Assembly: GCA_905160935.1 (NCBI GenBank)
Contig: CAJHZI010000629.1
Location: forward strand, 156,501-220,500
DNA from: Enchytraeus crypticus
Taxonomy: Eukaryota; Annelida; Clitellata; Enchytraeida; Enchytraeidae
Length of the DNA: 64,000 nucleotides
Reading direction: 5' to 3'
The position numbers were made by a program, and so were the translations under genes. The notes beneath the pieces are model-generated. The model made no database searches. It worked only from the letters and a program-made list of their open reading frames with translations, and was not told where the DNA came from. How positions within the stretch are numbered: the first letter of the stretch is position 1; every line of letters starts with the position of its first letter. Below are positions 1 through 11,864 of this stretch, one piece after another.

Positions 1-1130
1 ATATCAGAATTTATTCTACTTTTCGATATGTCGGAAAGGCAGCGAAGCGTAAGCGATAAATAAATCAGTTATCTGATAAATCCATGTATCGGATCGTAGT
101 CGGCTGATTGAAAGCTGTACGCAAGGCCATCATTTAATCGACCGAGGGGTTAAGATCTAGGATGTCGTATTTATCGGAATAAGTAGTTACCTTTCCAGAT
201 GCAATTCCTTTCAGCAGAATGTTAGCAGCTTTTTTCTGACTCTTTAATTTCTTTAAGAATCAGAATAAGATTTTACTTCATAACGAATCTTACTAAGGTT
301 TAATTTCTTAAAGAATCTGTTGCTATTCTTATTCTTTCTATCCTAGTATAAATTAAATTGGACGTCAATAACGTATCTACATGTAGGCCTAGATTGAGAA
401 GACAGATCCAATAATTAATACGACTGCAAAAAGATTATAAAAAGTATGGCTAAGTCCAGTTTAGTTCTATTAGGCTAATTCTCTTTCAGTTACTGAATAA
501 TCAGGTAGTAGGAACTAAGAATAAAGACAAAGCCAAATTCCATCCTCAATGAAATGTAGTTAAGCAATTTATACTGTTCTTAAAAATACTCACGAACACC
601 TCTTTTTTAAACCTGTTCACTCAAGGAATTTCATAAGTCAGGTTTCCTAAGATAAAACTCAAAAATTGTCCAGTCAATTATATCCTATCCAATGCAATCT
701 ATCCTCATACTTTGCTTGGAAATTCAATTAATATTACTGCCTTCTTTATCTTGAAAATTATTAAGTAAATCAATCTGTTTATGAACTTTTGAATAAGCTA
801 GTAAACTAGGTGACTGCTTGAATCAGTATGATAACCATTCTGCATTCATAAATCCAATTCACTTCCGACATCAAATATGGCGAAATTTTGTCAACCCAGT
901 GAACTAGAAACAGTTTTGTTTACGACTATGTTCGATACATCCATAAGTCTGTATAGGATGCGGTCATTCTTTCATTTCACATTGGTAATTTATTATACAT
1001 TCAAGAATGATAAATGAGCGAATAAATTCATTTCGTGATTCATTTAATATTCAGCTCACTGATATATTGCTTCACAGTAGTTTCTCTCAGTTATATTGAG
1101 GAACGAATATATTGAATAGAATGAACGAAT
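1..1130. other. AT-rich spacer, no gene recognised
   Basis: No open frame of note and no recognisable protein or RNA. The sequence is plain AT-rich DNA with scattered A and T runs. Confidence 0.6.
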
Positions 1131-1176
1131 GAATGAATGAATGAATGAGTGAGTGAGTGAATGAATGAATGAATTA
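1122..1176. repeat. Tetranucleotide (GAAT/GAGT)n microsatellite
   Basis: About a dozen GAAT units with an internal block of GAGT units. This is a simple repeat without coding meaning. Confidence 0.85.
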
Positions 1177-1984
1177 ATGCTTAGCCCCACTCTATTAGGT
1201 CAAGCGATTTTTCGTGAATTGAAGTCCTGGTTTCGTTTTTTCTCTTGAACTACCGGTACTTATGACAAGCTCGATTATACAGCCGACTAATAATATTGTT
1301 AAATCTAATGGCTATCTTGGCTTCCTGATTTAACAAATGGAACTTGACTTTGGAACCATTTAATTTTGTAGTTAGTTTCCAATAATTCATTGGCATACTA
1401 TACATATGCATTGAACTAATATACGCTTATTTTTATAGATTATTTAAGACCATATTTTCAAAGTGTCATTCGCAATATATATGGCAGAAAAAATATAAAG
1501 ATAGAGAAAGAAAGAGATTACAAGCAGATTATAGTTGAATTTTCTATAATTAATTTCTCGAAACACTGCAAACACTGTTGTTCAACAAATTAACATATTT
1601 ATCTTTTAAGAAGAAAAATTAAGCACGATTTGTAGAACATAGACCAAACCATGATGATATAATATTTTAGTCAATACCATAAGCTTAAATCGCTAGGTTA
1701 GGTATAACTTTATTGTTTCCACATATGTCTAGTAAATTAATTTCTGTCCGGTTCACCTATGAATAAAATTAAGGGATTTCGGTACAGCTCATAGTCGGTA
1801 ATATAACATTTGATAGTTTCACTTGAAGCTCAAAATACTGGGCCAATTTGACATATTTATAACATCCAACAATTATGGAGCATTTTGAGACCAAATTTCA
1901 CAAAATCAAATAAGTTCAGATATCGAAAAACACCTGTTCATAGAGACTGACAATAACATTCGAAATTTATTCGAATTTATAACG

Positions 1985-2145
1985 CCGTCACTATAACCAT
2001 ATGATGCATGGCATGTACGCTGCGCAAGTTGTTCGACAGCGGATCAGTAGATACCGGGTTCAAATTCAGTACTCTTATCTTCACTGACATGCTATCGAGC
2101 AGGAAACTGACGTTAAATTTGGCTTTAGCTTTTTGATACATAAGG
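1985..2145 (+). mobile_element. Decayed SINE-A copy
   Basis: The order of SINE-A is kept: GCGGATCAGTA in the tRNA-like head, a B-box-like GGGTTCAAATTC, TCACTGACAT, then AGGAAACTGACGTTAA and a GGCTTTAGCTTT end. There are many substitutions and the 5' end is weak. It is an old tRNA-derived retroposon. Confidence 0.6.
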
Positions 2146-2574
2146 GTCATCTCAATAAATGGACTGTATATGCAATAGCTTAGACTAGCAGTTGTCTTTC
2201 ATAAGATAAAAATATTACTGTTCAACCTCTTTCTAACCTCGCGCAGTAATTTTATTGTGGCACATTCGCAACGATACTCTATTATCAACGTGCCGCGCCG
2301 GATTTGGGAAGGATCGAAATGATGGATATTAAGTTAAGGCGAAATCAATCTATCCCCAGACAGTACTATTAGAATTGTTTGACGACTTGGAGCTATCGCA
2401 AAGCTTCTTCATCAGACAAGAGTCTATAACAATCCAATGTGTCGAACTCTTACAACGATAATCTTGCTTAGTTTTTTCACATAATTTGTTTTCGATAAAA
2501 AATCAATTATAACCTTTTCTGGCGATATTAATGTAGTAATTTCACTGTTAGGAAAGGCAGCTCTTTTGATTACC

Positions 2575-2622
2575 AACGCCTCTATCTCAGTGTATTGCCT
2601 AGAGGCAGGTTCATGGCATATA
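2575..2622 (-). mobile_element. LINE-E 3' terminal fragment, decayed
   Basis: Read on the minus strand it ends with a CTGCC-like hairpin and the GCACT-like motif of the LINE-E 3' end (compare 44,265-44,300). Only about 45 bases remain, so the strand and family rest on that hairpin. Confidence 0.45.
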
Positions 2623-2969
2623 ATTTAGTATCTGCTGTTATTGCTTACCTTACAACTATCAATTATGATTACTTACAATTATGACTACCTTATTTTTGTA
2701 ATTAAATAAAATATATGAAAGTTAATTTGCTTAATCCCTCAGGTTTCTTTGAGATCATGCGAAGGCTTGCTTCATACACGTGAAGGTTTCTTCATGAGTG
2801 TTCGTCAATAAGTTGCATAGTGGTTTTCTTGTGCACAGTTAATTTGTTAAAATATTGATTTAGTTATATGTAGCACTGCGCTTTGTGAAATAATTGTGTG
2901 TTTCTTTTTCTTGGATTAGACAGCATCATGAAAAATAATTGCAAAAAATTAAAACGGAAAAAGGGTAAT

Positions 2970-3320
2970 TATCAATAATGACTAATCATAATGACTATTA
3001 ATGACTGATAATGACTGATAATGATTATGACTATGATAATGATCATGGTAATGACTATTATAATAACTATGATAATGACTATGATAATTGCTTATGATAA
3101 TGACTATTATAATAACTATGATAATGACTATGATAATGATGATGATAATGACTATTATAATAACTATGATAATGACTATGATAATGATCATGATAATGAC
3201 TATTATAATAACTATGATAATGACTATGATAATTGATTATGATAATGACTATGATTATAACTATGGTAATGATTATGATTATGACTGATAATGACTAATA
3301 ATGATTGAGTAATGACTGAT
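2970..3320. repeat. ATAATGACT-rich repeat with 48-bp period
   Basis: The repeat is built from GATAAT, GACTAT and TATAATAAC words. In the core (about 3,040-3,240) a 48-base unit recurs with few changes. Because 48 is a multiple of 3, frames stay open on both strands and encode D/Y/N-rich or I/V-rich strings. I treat these as by-products of the repeat, not genes. Confidence 0.85.
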
Positions 3321-3329
3321 TAAAAGGGA

Positions 3330-4780
3330 CCAACGCAAGTTAAAAAGCTGAAATAAGAAGATAACTGAAAAGCTAAGAGCTCCTAATCTGTTTTTCGAAC
3401 GTTAGATTTATTAGTTATCTGTGTCGAGGGACTTCATCCTAATGCGCAAATCATGTCTATCTATTTGTACGCAAACTTTTGAATTAGTGCAAAGTTTTGT
3501 CATTGTCAAAATGCGATTAACTGAGAGTTAGAAAACAATTATTTTAAATATTAGAGCGACAAGCGCAGAGATTGAAGGTAAAATGTTTCGCACTGTGTTG
3601 GACGTCGTTCTCTTTTCTTTTCAGATTGAATCTAGAAATTAAATAAATATCCTAAATGCAACTGTTAATGATTCGTGAGAGACAACTAACGTACGTAGGC
3701 CTACCTGATGGATGTGATTTAAAAATAAATAAATGTGTTTAATAAAGGCTTAATTTTAAAATGTTATATGCCCCTCCTGTGATGACATAGCCTTTCATAA
3801 ATATTCACTTGGGTACTCATTAAATGATTGGTAATAGCTGAATGGGTTTACGAATTGTTTTCTTGGACCAGCTTTCTGGCAGCTATGCAGCTGTCAGAAA
3901 GCAGATATTAGATATTGCGATGAATGTGGGAAGTAAAATTTATGTAGAAAATTTTAAGTTTTTCCTATAAGCTTCATTTCCTTTTTCAATTTCAAAAAAT
4001 TTCTCTAAAAAGACTATTGCAAGCAAATCTCAACATCTTTTTCTGTAAAATATATTCTTCAGACGGTGTAGCTGAATTTGGACTGTTGACTCCTGATTAT
4101 CAATCCAGTGTGGCAGCAAGTCCACGCGAAAATTGGTAAGCATGTAAAAATATAATTATAACGGAACATTTGACTTACGCAAACACTTACAGAGGTATGA
4201 AAGCATCACGATGGACTTATCTACTATATGCTGAAAATTTTAAGAAATATGTTGCGAAGACTATTAAAATTAATCTTGATTTTATGCGAATGATCAACGT
4301 TAAGCAAGATAGGAATATTTCATATCGCTCATTTTATAGGCCTGTGGCATAATTAGCCAAAAAATTATTATTTATAATTCTTTTCGAATTCGTGTAGTAA
4401 AAATTAAAACTCTGGAGCAGTTTGCCTTTTTCATTCATTTTAATCTCTACTCTGTTGATTATTAGCTATCCAATATCATGCAGTGAATAATTCATCCAGT
4501 GGGGTTCCTGAAACCGTTACTTCTAAAAACGATGCATGAAATATAAAAAGAATTAAGTTCGGATTAATGAAAAATTCTTTGTTCCAATGTTGACTAACAG
4601 AATCAATTCGGCGCGGTGAGAAGTATATTTAAATATTTATATTTAGAGTTGATACTCTTGACCAACCTTACTTTCACTTTCTAGCTTGTTTGCATGTAAT
4701 TTATAAGGTTGATCTTCATTTAAAAATTATTGGTATCAAATAAAAATAAATACGACTTTTAATTTACTGAAAGTAACTTA
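3330..4780. other. AT-rich spacer, no gene recognised
   Basis: The only open frame of any length (4,170-4,352, 60 codons) resembles nothing I know and lies in AT-rich DNA. Confidence 0.55.
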
Positions 4781-4804
4781 ATCAATAATAAGGATAATAA
4801 AAAT

Positions 4805-4868
4805 AATAAGGTCTACTTGTATCCCGACCCTAGTTAAACTGGAATTTAAGGGAAGATGATGATGAGCG
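4805..4868 (+). mobile_element. 3' end of the (GAT)n-tailed LINE
   Basis: The segment TATCCCGACCCTAGTTAAAC followed by GGGAAGATGATGATGA matches the 3' end of the element at 6,905-7,140. It covers the last codons of the LINE ORF and the start of its GAT tail. It is 5'-truncated to a few dozen bases. Confidence 0.65.
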
Positions 4869-5111
4869 AGAGAACTATGTTTATTTCAATACACTCAAAA
4901 TATACAGTGACATACACAAACAAGGCCGTCAAAGAGGTCACAAGTAGCCTATCTAGTTGACCACCCCTCAGTCATATAAACTGAAAAATAAGTAGACAAA
5001 AGGAATAAACAAGCGCTATGAATAAATGTAATCAATAATAACTGTAATTTAAACTAATTTTACCCTTAAAGTTTGTTCTCAAGTGTAACAACTATAAATA
5101 TAAATATTTAA

Positions 5112-5200
5112 GTACACTTCTCACCGCTCCCGTCACTGATATCGCTTTCGAGTGAGGAAAGTCACGTTAACATTAGCTTTACCAGCTTTTTTAATATTAA
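5112..5200 (+). mobile_element. SINE-A 3' fragment
   Basis: CCCGTCACTGATATCGCTTT, then a GAGTGAGGAAA and CACGTTAACATTAGCTTTACC run, matching the 3' half of SINE-A. The tRNA-like head is absent. Confidence 0.75.
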
Positions 5201-5652
5201 AGCTCTTTTCATTTGTTGTTACACCTGGTAATTTATTTCTGTTAAAAATTCATCCCATTTTTGAAAATCATTCAGAATCCACGGCTACGTCAGACCTCCA
5301 TGAATTTCTCTCTCCAACGTCTTGTTCCATTATCTTGTCAGTGCACCACACTCGACATCGATTTTCTCCTCGCAATATTTCGAGGACAGCGGTTAGATAT
5401 CGATCGAATGGTGAACCTTTTGTTCAACGCTTCTGAATGCTATAGTTGTAAGAAAGATGAAAGCAGAAATGACGTGGATTTCTAAAAGTCAAAGTTAAAA
5501 GCACGCAGGTCTATAGCCTGGCGATCTGTACAATAATATGAGAGATAAAAACAATGCTAGGAGATTCAGAGACAAGGTTAGACTATACTGCAAATTGTCA
5601 ATCAGCGAAATCTATCGCACAGTATATGCACATATTATATACGTATATCACG

Positions 5653-5656
<4 letters not shown>

Positions 5657-5704
<48 letters not shown>

Positions 5705-5880
5705 TATTTATTTATATCACATAACACATATTGCATATGTATATATATATACTTATATACATGTATATACATACATGCACATACAATAAATAAATAATAT
5801 GTATATAAATATAAAATTACAAATATATATATTATATATATATATATTTGTATAAAGTATATATAATTAAATTGCATGTA
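5657..5880. repeat. (TA)n microsatellite cluster
   Basis: A long pure TA run at about 5,657-5,696 is followed by several shorter TA/CATATA runs. Frames of Y/I repeats here are artefacts. Confidence 0.9.
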
Positions 5881-5909
5881 AATAAATATATAGATAAAGT
5901 ATGTACGTA

Positions 5910-6012
5910 AAGTATTGAATGGATAAACTTGTTGATCTATGGAGTTCTCCATGTGAAGCGTACATGCAGACTCTGAGTATGAATATGTGCCTTGGACTTT
6001 CCACGAGATGTT
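5910..6012 (+). mobile_element. Fam2 3' fragment
   Basis: ACTTGTTGATCTATGGAGTT, CAGACTCTGAGTATGAATAT and a degraded GTGCCTTGG...CCAC end match the 3' half of the Fam2 element seen best at 55,905-56,255 and 59,919-60,130. Confidence 0.65.
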
Positions 6013-6545
6013 CTTCCTGTTAATTGTTGACCGCAGGCTACCCCTGTAAATTTTTGTCCTCCCTCCCCAGTGCTTCCTCGTTGCTCATTACCTCCACCCC
6101 ATAGCTTCATGTCCCACCGCCTCCTCTACACTTCGTTATAAAGTCAACTCTACGGCACTTTTTTAAAACTAGCTCCTCTTGATTTTCTCAGCTTTTATTG
6201 TCTTTCTTAGTTGTGACAAGCATTGGCTACGTCCAGTGATCTCAACCTGGAAATATTCGATTTCTGTTTTGATAATAGAATAATCTGAATGAACACTAGA
6301 ATGTTCTTCTGGTTGTGGAATGACGCAAAAACAATTCTGATGTGATTAATTATCAAATGCCATTAAATGCCGACCTAAGATTGCCATAACTGTACACGTT
6401 CTATTTATATATTTTTGCTTTCTTATTAACAAGTTCATATATAGGTATACCCTAGGGTTTTAATTTGAGTTAGGGTTAAGTTTTGTGATAAGGACTATGA
6501 TTCAGGGCTCAAAGCAGTTCATAGTTTATAGTTACTAAATATCTG
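6013..6545. other. Spacer, no gene recognised
   Basis: Starts with a pyrimidine-rich stretch (about 6,050-6,200) and then becomes ordinary AT-rich DNA. No open frame or known repeat was recognised. Confidence 0.5.
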
Positions 6546-6549
6546 TCAG

Positions 6550-6605
6550 AACTTAGTGGATAGTCGAACTTAGTGGATAGTCGAACTTAGTGGATAGTCG
6601 AACTT
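6550..6605. repeat. 17-bp tandem repeat, three copies
   Basis: The unit AACTTAGTGGATAGTCG is repeated three times exactly, and a fourth partial copy starts with AACTT. Confidence 0.9.
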
Positions 6606-6904
6606 TGGGCTTTCTCTAATGACTGGTTTATCAATAGAGCATTAATGTTTGGTCAATCAATTTGCATAGTATTATTCTACGAGGATATAGTTTTCTCTGC
6701 ATTCGGTTCTTAATAGTTTTATTATTGTCATCCTTTTTACTGCCCTGGAATTTATAGATCCCGGGCAAAATATAAAAAGAGATCTTTTTAAGTGAAAAAT
6801 ATCTGAAAAATTTATTTTTATACTTAGATTATTTTCATAAAATATGCTATGCTATTTATATTTCTATTAGTATTTTTCTAGTTATTTATATTAGTAAGTA
6901 TCGT

Positions 6905-7142
6905 CACGTGACCACAACTGACGTGGGATGCGATGATTAAGAGAGACATGAAGAATAGGGGATTGACTGATTGCATGGTATGGGAAAGAGCGGAGTGGAG
7001 AAGGTCTACTCGTATCCCTATCCTAGCTAAACTGGGATTCAGGGGATGATGATGATTATGATGATGATGATGATGATGGTAGTGGTGGTGATGATGATGA
7101 TGATGATGGTGGTGATGATGATGATGATGATGATTGAGTCGG
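6905..7142 (+). mobile_element. LINE ORF2 C-terminus with (GAT)n tail
   Basis: From about 6,930 one frame reads AMIKRDMKNRGLTDCMVWER, then AEWRRSTRIPILAKLGFRG and a TGA stop. This is the kind of charged, W-containing C-terminus that ends non-LTR retrotransposon ORF2 proteins. The stop runs directly into a long (GAT)n/(GGT)n microsatellite, which is probably the element's own tail. The reverse transcriptase domain is missing, so this is a 5'-truncated insertion. Shorter copies of the same 3' end lie near 4.8, 15.9, 36.2 and 48.5 kb. The clade cannot be told from this much. Confidence 0.7.
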
Positions 7143-8335
7143 GTCGAGAGATTATGTGCGGAACTTTGTATGTAATGACGCTATGCTTTACTATATTGTT
7201 TCTAACATAACCTCATTACCAGCAGCAAACTTTTAAAAAACAATGTTTGTTTATTAGCTGGCTTATATTTAAAAGACGAAGTGAATTTAAAGTTATCCTT
7301 AGGTAAATTCAGTGACGAATAAGTCTCGATATTTATAAATTTACAAGCGTAAACCGGGTTAGACTTCAAACCAATGTGCAACAAGCTCATTCCATGATAC
7401 AGTGTACCAGCAGACTATTTTAACTACGAAATAGCCTATTGCATAGATAAATTAACTATTACTACAAGTAATAAATAATAATTACATCTCATGTTGATCG
7501 ACATTGATTGCTATTTTTTCAGACAGTAACATGATCGCTTGGTTGTTGTGTTTCGGTTCAATAGGTGCAGGGATCAAAACCAGCTCGATTCATTGATATG
7601 ATCCTCAAAAGATGAGAAACTGACGTTAAATAAGTCTTTAGGCTTTACTTGAGCCCTTTCTTGCCACTGCTTTATTGCTCATTATTTTTGGATTCGGACT
7701 TGTAAGTTTTTAAGATTGATTCAAATGTGAGAGTTTTATGCTAAATAATTGAAGTGTTCTTTTCTACATTTCTCTTTTCTCTCTACTTTACTTGATGCTT
7801 CAAAGATTGATGTAATACGAAAATATACGAAAATAAATATTCTACAACCTGTTATTTATTTATATTGATTTCAGCCGTTCACTTACTGTTCATAGTTTAA
7901 ATTCAGTTTAATCATTGAATCATGAATAATATTAATAAAGTGTACTGTTTTTTGATATTGTCATAATGTCTTTATTTTGTGTTATTGATCAGGCCTATTA
8001 GTATTCACCAGCATTATTTCATTAGTAGTCTTAACGCGCACTGCACCTCTACATTGCACAGACAAACAAAAGCAATACCCTGACTACTATCAATCTTTCA
8101 TAATGCCTTACAAAGAGATGGCACGCAAGACTTTCATTACAAATCTCTGAAGTTATCCGAATGTCGGATCTGCAGAAATAGGTTGATTCAAATGACGTAA
8201 GCACAACTAAAAGTCTTCTTTTCTAGGTCAATCTGACTTTGCAATCGTGTAGAATTATTTATTGTGAAGATTGTATATTGCTGCAGATTGATATTTAAGT
8301 AGAAAATGTGCATCTAAATATGATGTTGCTAGAGG
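7143..8335. other. Spacer with a decayed SINE-A tail, no gene recognised
   Basis: GATGAGAAACTGACGTTAAA followed by GGCTTTACTT near 7,612-7,652 looks like an old SINE-A tail, with a faint tRNA-like head from about 7,545. The rest is AT-rich DNA with no convincing frame. Confidence 0.5.
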
Positions 8336-8339
8336 GCAT

Positions 8340-8440
8340 GCTATTCCCGTATTGTGGCCGAGCCAGTTAAGAATAGACCAATCGTAAACGGCACGTGTCA
8401 AGTTATTCTAACCACAAAGTTTTAGCTACTGCCAAACTTT
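8340..8440 (+). mobile_element. Fam2 5' fragment
   Basis: AAGAATAGACCAATCGTAAAC followed by GGCACGTGTC matches the Fam2 head (compare 15,703-15,770 and 59,615-59,661). Confidence 0.5.
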
Positions 8441-8454
8441 AATGTATTTTTAGC

Positions 8455-8582
8455 TTAAAGATAGTGGCATCTGAGATGGTTTTCCATTGTTTTCGTCAGT
8501 GTCCTGCTTAGTCGCATCTTATGCCATATTCGCCTTGTGTTAGTCTATTCTACAGTGGCTCGGACACAAGCCTGAGACTAGG
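8455..8582 (-). mobile_element. Fam2 5' half
   Basis: On the minus strand it carries TGTCCGAGCCACTGTAGAAT near the start and an AAAACCATCTCAGATGCC motif matching the 'AAACCACCTCAGAAGCC' block of other copies. It ends before the 3' half. Confidence 0.55.
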
Positions 8583-8596
8583 ACAACAAGGATTCT

Positions 8597-8660
8597 CTCT
8601 CTCTCAGTGCACTGCCTACAGGCAGGTCCATGGCTCCGGGTACTTACAAGGACCTTTAGT
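8597..8660 (-). mobile_element. LINE-E 3' end
   Basis: On the minus strand it has CCATGGACCTGCCTGTAGGC, AGTGCACTGA and a GAGAGA tail. This is the same end as LINE-E at 44,262-44,302, including the CTGCC/GGCAG hairpin. It is truncated to about 60 bases. Confidence 0.7.
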
Positions 8661-9064
8661 ATACATTAGCAAAAATTAAAACTGTTAAAATATACCCAAA
8701 ATAAAATCGGATTTCAATTTATAAGTAATTTAGTGACTAAAACTTAATATCATAACTTTACCACTGAGTCTATATTAAAATAATAGCAGTGCACTTAAAA
8801 CATTAAAGATTCGTGGCATAGAATGGTTAGAAATACTATCCGCTCTACTTGAAATTAAATTTTCTGAGAAGTCTTCAGATATCAAGAAACTTTTAAACGC
8901 ATCAGTAGATTTAGCTGACATATATAAGGTTCTCACATATAAGGAGTTCTAAGCTTCAATAAGTTAATCCATGCTCAATTGGCTATGCCTTACTCGCACT
9001 TTAAAACAGAATATTGCTTAAAAAAGTCACCTCTGTGGTTGTTGATTTTTGCATTCTTGCTTCT

Positions 9065-9150
9065 TGCATGGTCGCTCCTTACGACAAGTGCAGTTTGCGC
9101 TTGGTCAATGCTTTAGTGGCCTGGACACAACACTGGAAATTAACATATTA
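9065..9150 (-). mobile_element. Fam2 5' fragment, decayed
   Basis: The block GTTTGCGCTTGGTCAATGC...GTGGCCTGGACACAACACTGG is a diverged minus-strand version of the Fam2 head. Confidence 0.4.
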
Positions 9151-10000
9151 AATACCAAAACTTTCAGTATTTATGCATCAAGCACTTGACGCACAATATC
9201 GCCGTCGGGTATAAAAACTATCAGTATTATACTAGACTCAACGCATAGGCCCGGCTAAAGTATTGACGAACTTTGTCCTTGCTTAGATATCCAGTCATAA
9301 AACGTTAGCACTGCTACTCCATGGAACGAGATTCACTGATAAAAACTTCAAAAAGCAATAAAACTCTAGCTGGGCTCCCTTTTATGTTTCGTGACGGGGA
9401 AAACCTTTGACCCAAGTCACAAATCGTCGCTGCCTGCAGTCCGCTCTGCTTCCTTCCATTTTCCGGCCACTTCTTTCATCCCAGCCCGTGTATCTAAATC
9501 CCTGTCTCATAAACCACTCCGGCTGGGGGAATGTTGAAGCCTCCAACTGGAATCCAGGAAGAATGAAATGTGATCTCGTCATGTGCGTAATTTGATGTAG
9601 GCCCTCTACTATTAATTAAAATTGTCTTCATATGAAAGTATGCACAGAAACGTGTACAGTATTGCATTACACTCTGTATTTACTACATGTGATACGAAGT
9701 GCATACCGCATGTAGTGCAAACAGTACCGAATACATACAGATTTAGTGCTTACAATGTATGGTGCACACAATATGCGCGAATTAAATCATGATGTAGCTG
9801 ATTGTATAATAAACGTACGAGGGAATTTGCGCAATGTAATGAGAATGTGCAATATGCACATACGATATGTTGTACACATGCGGAAAAATGTTGCACGCAG
9901 TTAGTCCAAAAAACTACATTTTACATGGTTCCAAGCAATGAGCAGATAACGTGTTTTGGAAATGTTTTTCATGGTACCCACCTCTCAAAGATTTATCTAC
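9151..10000. other. Spacer with a GC-richer patch, no gene recognised
   Basis: The patch 9,370-9,590 is less AT-rich than its surroundings and is open on both strands (62 and 66 codons). Neither translation resembles a known protein. Around 9,620-9,790 GTGCA/TGCATA words are frequent. A (CT)n run follows at 10,005-10,033. Confidence 0.45.
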
Positions 10001-10040
<40 letters not shown>

Positions 10041-10242
10041 AATGTTCTTCCAAATAGAAGATCCAGTGTTCATATTCCCACATTTACTCCGGTTTATTTT
10101 CACTCTCCGGAAATCATTCCACAATGAAGAGATCAATCTAATCACAGAGGCAATACAAACTTCAATGTGGCATCAAGCTTCAGAAAAATGGTTTCTGAGG
10201 TTGTTTCTTAGTATTTTCTCAATTCTTGCTTATTCGCCTCTT

Positions 10243-10418
10243 ATGATAGGTAGAATGGAAGGGAAAAGCGGCAGGGGCGGGCGGAGATTAGGCATGTTAG
10301 ATGATTTAGGGACCCAAGCATATGTGGAAATGAAAAGGAAGGTGGAAGAAAGAGAAGAGTAGAGGCGTTATATACCATGGACCTGCCAGTAGGCAGTGCA
10401 CTAAGAGAGAGAGAGATG
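10243..10418 (+). mobile_element. LINE-E 3' end, truncated copy
   Basis: About 175 bases match the last part of LINE-E ORF2 and its 3' end. The frame GRMEGKSGRGGRRLGMLDDL is recognisable and a premature stop follows at EERE*. The copy ends with CCATGGACCTGCCAGTAGGC, AGTGCACTAAGAGAGAGAGA. The 186-codon frame beginning at 9,802 fuses unrelated upstream sequence and a CT repeat to this fragment, so I do not call it a gene. Confidence 0.85.
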
Positions 10419-11450
10419 ATTCGGTTGATCTATTCCTGATTGATCCAGGCTCAATACGGGTGCTTTATTTAGTCACTAAAAGATATAGCAGTGAGCGTAA
10501 GTCAAAGTTTTTATCAACTAACATTTAGAGCTTTCCATCTTAACCATCCAAACATCTAAATATATAACTGGATTAAGGCAGTAGCTTTTGAAAATAAGTG
10601 CTGAATTTATATATGATATTTCCTTTGAGTGTTGTCTGAATCAGTGCTTACTTATTTTTGATAGTAGCTTTTAGTCGCTTTAAGTAGCTTCTAGTAGCTT
10701 TATGTAGCTTTTCTTAATTAACACATAAAATTACATGATTATATACAGATAAGTACCATTTAAGCCGTTGAAACTGATAAATGATATAAAATTATATTCA
10801 TTTTAATTATCATGTAACTAAATCGAAAAGCAATTGGCAGGACAATAAAAATAGTACATTTCTCAAATGTGTGACAGATTTTAAAGCAAACACCATTTTA
10901 TGCATTTTAAAAGCTAAACAATTTATTTTACTTGTTCTGAATGCAAAATCCTGAATTTTGTTTCTATTTTTATTGTAATGTAAAGTGTTTGATTATTCGA
11001 TGTCTGAATAAAGAAATAACGGACGACGTAGACATTTAATGTCGCAACGCCTGGCGTCGAGTGGCTTATAATTTCACAATTATTATTTACGCAGTATTAC
11101 ATCTACCGACCCAAGTAGTTAAGTATGTTGACGATGCCTGCCTGATTTGCAGAGAGCCTAGACTAGAAGGCCGCTGGAATTAGCGCTTATGGAAGAACAG
11201 AAAGAAGAAAAGAATGAACATCGTTGAAATGTTCATTCATTTTTTTTATTTTTTACTTTAAATGGCAAAGAATAGAGTTTTGCGGAGGAACGTCATAAAG
11301 AAATCTTTGGCAGGAACCAGCCCCCGGATGATCACATGACATGACATGACAGCTACCAATCTCTTCTTACGATTCTTGCCACGAATCTTTTGATCATATT
11401 GATACCGGCAGCACTTGCCAGCTGGTATCCTCCTCAACAAATATATGGAG
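10419..11450. other. Spacer, no gene recognised
   Basis: A small cluster of TAGTAGCTT-like words lies at 10,660-10,715. The rest is AT-rich DNA without a convincing frame or repeat. Confidence 0.5.
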
Positions 11451-11454
11451 GTTT

Positions 11455-11548
11455 TAGCTTTGTCGTCTCTTTCGACACGTAAAGTTTACGGTTGATCCGA
11501 TCTTCAGTGTCCAGAACACAACACGGGAAATGAGAACAACAAGGCTTA
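11455..11548 (-). mobile_element. Fam2 5' fragment, decayed
   Basis: TTCGACACGTAAAGTTTACGG, GTTGATCC and CAGTGTCCAGAACACAACACG fit the minus strand of the Fam2 head. Confidence 0.45.
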
Positions 11549-11822
11549 TTGAAGTAGTAAGTCTTAAGAAATAAATACCAGCGAGCAACGAAAGCCCAAT
11601 GACGGGTTCAGACTTAAAACAAAGAAGTGAAGAGAGAAATTATGAGGTCGACGTGGAATTGATGTTATTAGCGTCGATAAGGGATCTATAAGGGACCGAT
11701 AATGACTTCTGACGAGATGTAGTCCTTCCAATCCTTCCTGTCCCCACTCGTCAAGTCCATAAAATATCTCCACACAATTCTCTGCAGTTTTCTTCACTCT
11801 TTCTATTACTCTTCTCTCTCTT

Positions 11823-11864
<42 letters not shown>

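Noticed and set aside
9802-10362. 186-codon open frame
   Set aside because: It joins unrelated sequence, a (CT)n run and a truncated LINE-E 3' end. Only the last 45 or so codons have meaning, as LINE debris.
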